A stretch of 64,000 bases of DNA from Methylophilus medardicus (lineage in GTDB: Bacteria > Pseudomonadota > Gammaproteobacteria > Burkholderiales > Methylophilaceae). Numbering within the stretch: position 1 is the first letter of the stretch; each line of letters starts with the position of its first letter. Made by a program: the position numbers and the translations under genes. Below the pieces are notes generated by a model. That model saw only the letters and a list, made by a program, of their open reading frames with translations, was not told the origin of the DNA and searched no databases. The stretch lies in the NCBI RefSeq assembly GCF_006363955.1, contig NZ_CP040948.1:186001-250000 (forward strand), in the 5' to 3' direction. Below, piece by piece: positions 58,743 through 64,000 of the stretch.

Positions 58743-59102
58743 TCAGCGCAATGCGTGATACATCAGGTCAGCCAAGCTGACGACTTGTAAGCAGCTTTCT
58801 TCGCTGGATTCCAAAATCACTGGCGGCGCATATCCAGCCTCGCTCGCATCCAGCCAGCGCTTAGCGCACACACACCAACGATCTCCAGCCTTCAGGCCTG
58901 CAAAACCATACTCTGGTCTTGGGGTGGATAAATCATTCCCTTGTGCTTGAGAGAACGCCAGAAATTCATCGGTCATTTCGGCACAAATGGTGTGTCTGCC
59001 GGGGTCTTCCGGATGAAATCCGCAACAGCCGTCACGCACAAACCCTGTGAGTGGTTGCATGCTGCAGGGAATGAGTAGGGTACCAAGAACGTTTTTTGCC
59101 AT
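58743..59102 (-). CDS. DUF2237 family protein
   Basis: A 119-residue protein of the DUF2237 family (MAKNVLGTLLIPCSMQPLTG, FVRDGCCGFHPEDPGRHTIC, SLADLMYHALR at the end). The many cysteines (C13, CC in GCCG, C in TIC and WCVC) are typical and could bind metal. The start is the ATG at 59102. Its stop is 12 bases after the 6S RNA. Function is not established. Confidence 0.87.
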   Translation of the reverse strand: MAKNVLGTLLIPCSMQPLTGFVRDGCCGFHPEDPGRHTICAEMTDEFLAFSQAQGNDLSTPRPEYGFAGLKAGDRWCVCAKRWLDASEAGYAPPVILESSEESCLQVVSLADLMYHALR

Positions 59103-59170
59103 GATTGTCAGCTGAACTATAACTTGGTTTATGATACTGGCATTTGTTCGACATAAGAAGGCTTTCAAGC

Positions 59171-59635
59171 ATGGCGCGTTATTGGTTGATGAAATCCGAG
59201 CCCTCGGATGTTTCCATTGATGATCTGGCAGGGTTTCCAGACCAGACAGTGGATTGGTATGGTATTCGCAATTATCAGGCACGCAATTTCATGCGTGATC
59301 AGATGCAAGTAGGCGATGGCGTATTGTTTTATCACTCTAATTGCGCTGAACCGGGCATTGTCGGTCTGTGTGAGGTGAGCCAACTGGCGTATCCAGACAA
59401 GTTTCAGTTTGTGGCGGGACATAAATATTTTGACCCAAAATCTACCCCAGAAAACCCTCGTTGGGTCAATGTGGATGTCAAGTTGGTGCGCAAAACGCGT
59501 TTGCTGAGTTTGAAGCAAATGCGTGAAATGCCGGCCTTGGCCAATATGCGCATCCTGCAAAAAGGGAACCGTTTGTCGATTACACCTGTCGATCCTAAAG
59601 AATGGGCATTTATTTCGGCTTGGCTGAATGAGTGA
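59171..59635 (+). CDS. EVE-domain protein (YTH-related modified-base binder)
   Basis: A 154-residue protein of the EVE family (MARYWLMKSEPSDVSIDDLA, DWYGIRNYQARNFMRDQMQV, VLFYHSNCAEPGIVGLCEVS). EVE is structurally related to PUA and YTH domains and is thought to bind modified DNA or RNA bases. Family members occur in normal chromosomes as well as in defence systems. The start is the ATG at 59171. Divergent from the DUF2237 gene. Confidence 0.9.
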   Translation: MARYWLMKSEPSDVSIDDLAGFPDQTVDWYGIRNYQARNFMRDQMQVGDGVLFYHSNCAEPGIVGLCEVSQLAYPDKFQFVAGHKYFDPKSTPENPRWVNVDVKLVRKTRLLSLKQMREMPALANMRILQKGNRLSITPVDPKEWAFISAWLNE

Positions 59636-59696
59636 TGCTGACGAACAGCGATACCATACCCTAATCTGAGTCGAGTGAACCAAGGCAAAACTGGTC

Positions 59697-60869
59697 ATGA
59701 AAAGACAACGGAAACAAGCAGTACTTTACATCCTGATTGCAGGGTTTCTGATCGCCTTTGTGGGCGTGCTGCTGTTTTTGTGGATTTATTTTTCCAGCAT
59801 GCGTGAAATGCATCAGACCACGCGCAAGCTGTATGAACAACCTTTTGCCGTTGCGAACGCGGCATTGGCCCTAGAGGCGAATCTCTATCAAGTGCGCAGC
59901 AGCTTACTGTATGCGACCTTGATTCAAGCGGATCGCGAGCAGCTAAAACAAACAGCCAGCTATATTCAAGCCTGCCAGCAATTGGCGCAGCAAAAAATTC
60001 AGGTGATGGCGCAGGCGGATGCCGGCGAGCCGCATCAGGTGTCACTACTTAGACAAAAGTTGCTTCTGCTTAACCAAACGCGTGATCAGATTTTGCAACA
60101 ATTGGCTGCAACCCACTTTGAAGCCGCTAATCGTCTGATTGAGACTGAATGGACTGCGCGTTTTGCAGAGGTGGCAGGCTTGAACGAGGGCATACTCAAC
60201 CGGGCCAATCAACGGGCCACCGAATATGTCAACGAGAGTCAGCATCGTCTTGAGAGACATAGCTCGCACGGATTGACCTATGCAGCAATGCTGTTGAGCC
60301 TATTTTTAGCGGTGGGAATATTTGTCGCTTGGCGTATTTATCAGTTGCATATTGAAGCCGACAAATTTGCTTTTACTGACTTTTTAACTGGGATCGCCAA
60401 TCGCAGGCACTTCATTCAGGAATTGGAATCCGAAATCCGCCGCAGTCAGCGCTATCAGTCGCCTTTTTCCTTTGTGATGGTCGATATTGACCATTTTAAA
60501 AAAATCAACGATCAATATGGACACCATGCGGGTGACCTGATTTTGCAGAATTTTTGTCTTCGTTGCGTCAATGCCTTGCGCACCAGCGATATGGTCGGCC
60601 GGCTGGGTGGTGAAGAATTTGGGATTCTCATGCCCATGACTGATGTGCATGAAGCTGCCCGCGTGATCGAGCGACTACGGTCTGAAATTGACCACAGTGT
60701 GATGAGTGATCAGGGTGAACACATACACTACACCGCCTCGTTTGGCTTGGTCTCGGTGACCCAAATCGGCGAACAGCAAGGACTGGCGCATTTGATGAAA
60801 ATGGCCGACGCCGCGCTTTACACCGCCAAGCAACAAGGCCGTAACCGCGTCTTTATTGCGAATCACTAA
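59697..60869 (+). CDS. Membrane diguanylate cyclase with four-helix-bundle sensor
   Basis: A 390-residue protein: a first membrane helix (about 8-33), a periplasmic helical bundle (about 40-195, like the 4HB sensor of chemoreceptors), a second helix (about 200-218) and a GGDEF domain (DFLTGIANRRHFIQELESEI, DIDHFKKINDQYGHHAGD). The active-site motif GGEEF is intact (G304 to F308), so it should make c-di-GMP. It stands alone between the EVE gene and the esterase gene, and may supply c-di-GMP for the motility or attachment circuits implied by the CheW pair at 41-46 kb. Confidence 0.91.
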   Translation: MKRQRKQAVLYILIAGFLIAFVGVLLFLWIYFSSMREMHQTTRKLYEQPFAVANAALALEANLYQVRSSLLYATLIQADREQLKQTASYIQACQQLAQQKIQVMAQADAGEPHQVSLLRQKLLLLNQTRDQILQQLAATHFEAANRLIETEWTARFAEVAGLNEGILNRANQRATEYVNESQHRLERHSSHGLTYAAMLLSLFLAVGIFVAWRIYQLHIEADKFAFTDFLTGIANRRHFIQELESEIRRSQRYQSPFSFVMVDIDHFKKINDQYGHHAGDLILQNFCLRCVNALRTSDMVGRLGGEEFGILMPMTDVHEAARVIERLRSEIDHSVMSDQGEHIHYTASFGLVSVTQIGEQQGLAHLMKMADAALYTAKQQGRNRVFIANH

Positions 60870-60922
60870 ACGGCAAGCGGCCTTGAGGGAATTATCTGCC
60901 GTCGCCATGGTCATTGTTGCCT

Positions 60923-61804
60923 ATGAATGAAAATGCGCATCCGGTGAACATGATCCGACGGGGTTGGTTAAGCAGCTTGTTAGGCCTGTTGGTGAGTGCT
61001 TGTCGGCCCGTGAGTGTGCTCAATGCGATCATTCCCTCCGCCGGCATGGTGCTCAAGCGTGATGTGGCGTATGGCGCCCATGCCAGGCAAAGGCTGGATA
61101 TTTATCAACCTCGTGACCTCACAACAGCACCGCTGCCTGTGGTGTTATTTTTTTATGGTGGCAGTTGGGATTCAGGCAGCAAGCAGGATTATTTATTTGT
61201 GGCCGAGGCCCTGACGTCACAGGGATTCATGGTTGTGATCGCCGATTATCGACTGTATCCAGAAGTTAAATTTCCGCAACTGATGCAAGATCCAGCCTCG
61301 GCCGTCTTTTGGCTCAAGCAGCATATCGCTGATTATCAAGGTGACCCGGCACGTCTATTTTTGATGGGCCATTCGGCGGGGGCGCATCTGGCGATGATGC
61401 TTTCGCTGAATGCAAGTTATCTGGCCCAAGTGGGCCTGCAAACGGCAGCGATTGCCGGCACGGTGGGGTTGGCGGGTCCTTATGACTTTTTGCCTTTGAC
61501 CTCTGCGCGTTTGCGGGCAATTTTTGCGCCGCCCGAGCAGGTCTGGACCTCGCAGCCCATCCACTTTGCACACGGGCAACATCCCCCTTTATTGTTGATG
61601 GCAGGCTTGAAAGATGACACCGTCTGGCCCAGAAACACGATTAATCTAGCGCAGGCAGTGGAGGCCAGCGGTGGCAACGTGACTTTAAAAACCTATGCAG
61701 GCTACGACCATGTGGATATGGTCGCCAAGTTGGCAAGGCCGTTTCGCAGTCGCAGCCCGCTGCTGGACGATATCACGGTCTGGATGCGGCAATATGGCGG
61801 CTGA
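60923..61804 (+). CDS. Exported alpha/beta hydrolase (lipoprotein-like esterase)
   Basis: A 293-residue hydrolase related to the BD-FAE/carboxylesterase group: oxyanion region FFYGGSWDSGSKQDY, nucleophile S151 in GHSAGAHLA, Asp in GLKDDTVW and His in YDHVDMV. An N-terminal hydrophobic stretch ends in LLVSAC, a likely lipobox, so it should be anchored in the envelope. The ATG at 60923 was chosen over upstream TTG codons. Its end overlaps the photolyase-family gene by 11 bases, so the two are co-translated. Confidence 0.83.
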   Translation: MNENAHPVNMIRRGWLSSLLGLLVSACRPVSVLNAIIPSAGMVLKRDVAYGAHARQRLDIYQPRDLTTAPLPVVLFFYGGSWDSGSKQDYLFVAEALTSQGFMVVIADYRLYPEVKFPQLMQDPASAVFWLKQHIADYQGDPARLFLMGHSAGAHLAMMLSLNASYLAQVGLQTAAIAGTVGLAGPYDFLPLTSARLRAIFAPPEQVWTSQPIHFAHGQHPPLLLMAGLKDDTVWPRNTINLAQAVEASGGNVTLKTYAGYDHVDMVAKLARPFRSRSPLLDDITVWMRQYGG

Positions 61805-63362
61805 CGCTTTGCATGTGGTTTGGTTTAAACGTGATTTACGCGTGGCGGATCATGCGGCGCTTGCTGCCGCTTGTGCGGCGGGCAAAGTGCTACCACTGTT
61901 TATTTGGGCGCCTCAGGTATGGGCTGCCGAAGATGCCAACCTCAGTCAGGCCATGTTTGTGCGTGAGTGTCTGCAAGCGCTTGCTTCTTCATTGCATGAT
62001 TTAGGCTTGCACTTACATGTGTATCACCACGATCCTCTCAGTCTACTCAAACGTCTGCATGAGAAATTTCGCATCGCCGCGCTCTACAGCCACGAGGAGA
62101 CGGGCAATGATGTGACGTTTCAGATCGATACGCAGATTCAGCGCTGGTGCATGGCGCAAAGCATTCCTTGGCATGAATGGCCGCAGCACGGGGTTGTCAG
62201 GCGGTTGGCCGATCGTCGCCGCTGGCAGTCACAATGGGAGTTACGCATGCAACAAACGCCTATTGCAATCCCGCCAGTCAGTGCAGGTGAGCGCTTGCCG
62301 CATCATGGGCTGGATCGCTTGCCCGTGGTTGCGGGGATCGATCAAGCTGGCCGACAACACGGCGGTATTGGGGTGGCTGACGCGGTGATGACTGACTTTT
62401 TGCAACGTCGCGTGCAGCGTTATCAAAGTGGGCTCTCTAGCCCGCTCACAGCCCCGCAGGCCTGTAGCCGTTTATCTCCATATTTGGCTTGGGGTGCGCT
62501 GAGTTTGCGTAGCTTGGTGCAGGCCAGTCGTGCCGCCTCGCAAGCGAACGAAGCCATGCATTGGCGACGTAATCTGCACCGCTTTGAAAGTCGTTTGCAC
62601 TGGCACTGTCATTTTATGCAAAAACTCGAAAGTGAGCCGCGCATTGAGTTTGAGAGTTTTTATCCTGGTTTTGAGCAGTTGCAGCATCGCTTAACGGATG
62701 CTACGCGCATGACAAGGTTACAGGCTTGGCAATCGGCGCAAACCGGGTGGCCGCTGGTAGATGCCTGTATGGCGATGCTTAATCAAACCGGGTGGTTGAA
62801 TTTTCGCATGCGTGCCATGCTGATGAGCACCGCCAGTTATTTGTTGCGCTTGCCTTGGCGGCAAAGTGGGTCACATCTGGCACGCATGTTTCTTGATTAT
62901 GAACCGGGTATACACTGGCCGCAGGTACAAATGCAATCTGGCACCACCGGGATTAATGCTTTGCGTATCTATCATCCAGTCAAGCAGGCATTGGCGCAAG
63001 ATCCGCTGGGGCAGTTTGTCCGGCAATGGATTCCAGCGCTGCGGCAGGTGCCAGACAGTTGGGTGCTAGAACCTTGGCGCATGCCACATGCGTTGCAGTT
63101 GCATTATGGTTGCGTCATCGACCGTGATTATCCCAGCCCGTTGGTCGATGTGGTCAGTGCCATGCAAGCGGCCAAGCAAGATTGGTTTGAGATTCGCAAG
63201 CAGATGCAAACCGCAGTGGTGCAGGATATTTTGCAACGCCACGCCTCCCGTCAATCGCGGCATTTTCCCAAGGTGGCGCGTAGCCACACCCGCCGCAAGT
63301 CAGCGCCTACCAGTGAAGCCACTGCGCTACCCCCGGTTACGCAACTTTCTTTGTTGTTTTAA
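61794..63362 (+). CDS. Photolyase/cryptochrome family protein (non-classical FAD-domain subgroup)
   Basis: A 522-residue flavoprotein. The N-terminal antenna domain starts HVVWFKRDLRVADHAALAAA. The FAD domain has LSPYLAWGALSLRSL, WHCHFMQKLESEP, AWQSAQTGWPLVDACMAMLN, and QVQMQSGTTGINALRIYHPV in place of the NNGGWQW segment of classical CPD photolyases. The latter pattern marks a distinct subgroup found in many bacteria and plants. DNA repair or light signalling cannot be told apart from sequence. The gene overlaps the upstream hydrolase by 11 bases. Confidence 0.88.
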   Translation: MAADALHVVWFKRDLRVADHAALAAACAAGKVLPLFIWAPQVWAAEDANLSQAMFVRECLQALASSLHDLGLHLHVYHHDPLSLLKRLHEKFRIAALYSHEETGNDVTFQIDTQIQRWCMAQSIPWHEWPQHGVVRRLADRRRWQSQWELRMQQTPIAIPPVSAGERLPHHGLDRLPVVAGIDQAGRQHGGIGVADAVMTDFLQRRVQRYQSGLSSPLTAPQACSRLSPYLAWGALSLRSLVQASRAASQANEAMHWRRNLHRFESRLHWHCHFMQKLESEPRIEFESFYPGFEQLQHRLTDATRMTRLQAWQSAQTGWPLVDACMAMLNQTGWLNFRMRAMLMSTASYLLRLPWRQSGSHLARMFLDYEPGIHWPQVQMQSGTTGINALRIYHPVKQALAQDPLGQFVRQWIPALRQVPDSWVLEPWRMPHALQLHYGCVIDRDYPSPLVDVVSAMQAAKQDWFEIRKQMQTAVVQDILQRHASRQSRHFPKVARSHTRRKSAPTSEATALPPVTQLSLLF

Positions 63363-63718
63363 TGGTTTGCATCGCTCTAGTTCAACGCGCTTAATGATTG
63401 TGCGATCGTTAAAAACCATGCACTTTTTTAGTGCATAACAGGCCTTTTCCGCTTGATGCCTACGATGAGCCCTGTGCTATAGGGCACCAGTGATCTGCCA
63501 ATGCATACCCGGCTTCCTGTATTTTTTCTGACATAACCCATTGATACTGCTTAATTTTTTATTTTAACCGCCGGTCTGTTCTGGTCGGGCGATTGCGGCT
63601 GTGCACAACATCTTCGCAGTTGGAATGCCTCTTGCTAAACCAATAGCAACAGGCTTTCCAACGTATTACTGGCAATTGGTGAATACCCCACATACGCAGT
63701 CGCAGATTGGAGCACGAA
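63363..63718. other. Non-coding gap before the second protease
   Basis: This 356-base stretch holds no convincing gene. ATGCACT (63418-63424) and AGTGCAT (63430-63436) form a perfect 7-base hairpin with a T5 loop soon after the photolyase-family stop. GCCCT and AGGGC near 63471-63487 give a second small stem. Promoter of the next gene should be here but no clear consensus is seen. Confidence 0.5.
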
Positions 63719-64000
63719 ATGAGCAAAGTACTGATCGGATTATTGTTAAGCTGCTTGAGTGCCACCCTCTTGGCGGAGCCTGAGCAGGCATTGATTCAGG
63801 ATTTAAATAGCCGCGTGTTGCGAGTGCAGGTGGGCTTGAAAAATGGTCAATACGGCCTCGGCTCTGGCGTGGTGGTGGCAGAGAATCAAGTCGTGACCAA
63901 CTGCCACGTGGTTGCCAACGCCAGCAGTATCAGTGTGATGAGCGGCGGTGCCGCTTACCATGCGGTGGGGGTAAAGCCCGATTGGAAACATGATGTATGC
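63719..64000 (+). CDS. Trypsin-like serine protease, 5' part only (paralogue of the protein at 38248-39264)
   Basis: An open frame from the ATG at 63719 to the window edge, 94 residues so far. It has a signal peptide (MSKVLIGLLLSCLSATLLA) and the start of a trypsin-like domain: GLGSGVVVAENQVVTNCHVV with catalytic H63, and WKHDVC with D92. The protease at 38248-39264 has its His and Asp at the same numbers and nearly the same surrounding residues, so the two are paralogues. GGAG lies 8 bases upstream of the ATG. The serine lies outside the window. Confidence 0.85.
   Translation, partial: MSKVLIGLLLSCLSATLLAEPEQALIQDLNSRVLRVQVGLKNGQYGLGSGVVVAENQVVTNCHVVANASSISVMSGGAAYHAVGVKPDWKHDVC

Noticed and set aside
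1-64000. CRISPR arrays, prophage or complete insertion sequences
   Set aside because: I found no regular spaced repeats, no phage structural or integrase genes and no intact transposase anywhere in the window.

Overview
The window looks like a chromosomal segment of a betaproteobacterium, most likely a methylotroph of the Methylophilaceae type. This placement is an inference. It rests on moderate GC content, a zapB-like/zapA/6S RNA arrangement, a split B12-dependent ribonucleotide reductase, PEP-CTERM and ovothiol genes, and the general gene repertoire. No methanol dehydrogenase or ribulose monophosphate gene lies in the window, so the assignment stays tentative. I see no tRNA, rRNA, CRISPR array, complete insertion sequence or prophage.

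Layout. 1-2.8 kb: class II ribonucleotide reductase split into nrdJa (cut at its 5' end by the window edge) and nrdJb, with a large hairpin repeat between them. 2.9-5.9 kb: an AT-rich accessory patch with a 726-residue membrane-anchored PIN-like protein, followed by a VapBC toxin-antitoxin pair. 6-10.6 kb: an unrecognised gene, a PEP-CTERM surface protein, a DUF1223 protein, an ADP-ribosylglycohydrolase and msrB. 10.6-16.6 kb: an Atm1-type ABC exporter, a Sel1-repeat protein and an overlapping ovoB-ovoA pair for ovothiol synthesis. 17-28 kb: small secreted or stress-type proteins, a bestrophin, a GH13 glucan enzyme, a YgjP-type metalloprotein, a methyltransferase, a heme-oxygenase-like diiron enzyme and a CPA1 antiporter. 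28.4-30.3 kb: a sulfur module (two YeeE/YedE halves plus an ETHE1-type persulfide dioxygenase). 30.4-35.9 kb: a divergent oxidoreductase, then a periplasmic molybdenum hydroxylase with its XdhC and MocA helpers. 36-49.5 kb: envelope proteins, two proteases, an SbmA-type transporter, and a translationally coupled pair of a CheW-sensor fusion and a PAS-GGDEF-EAL protein.

49.7-57.8 kb is a vitamin B12 salvage block. cobT-cobS-cobC run on the plus strand. bluB, a BtuF-like protein, cobU and an S4 protein, then btuM and btuB, run on the minus strand. A cobalamin riboswitch precedes btuB. Together with nrdJab at the other end, the window holds both a major B12 consumer and much of the uptake and remodelling machinery. 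57.9-64 kb: the zapB-like gene, zapA, 6S RNA, a DUF2237 protein, an EVE-domain protein, a diguanylate cyclase, a lipoprotein esterase, a photolyase-family protein and the start of a second trypsin-like protease.

The best candidates for undescribed biology are the PIN-like membrane protein, the sensor-CheW/c-di-GMP pair, and the B12 block with a solitary S-component and a terminator touching the bluB start codon. Start codons were re-chosen where an internal ATG has a better ribosome-binding site; this is stated in each entry. Conventional DNA-binding regulator genes are almost absent, so control seems to rest on RNA elements and distant regulators.
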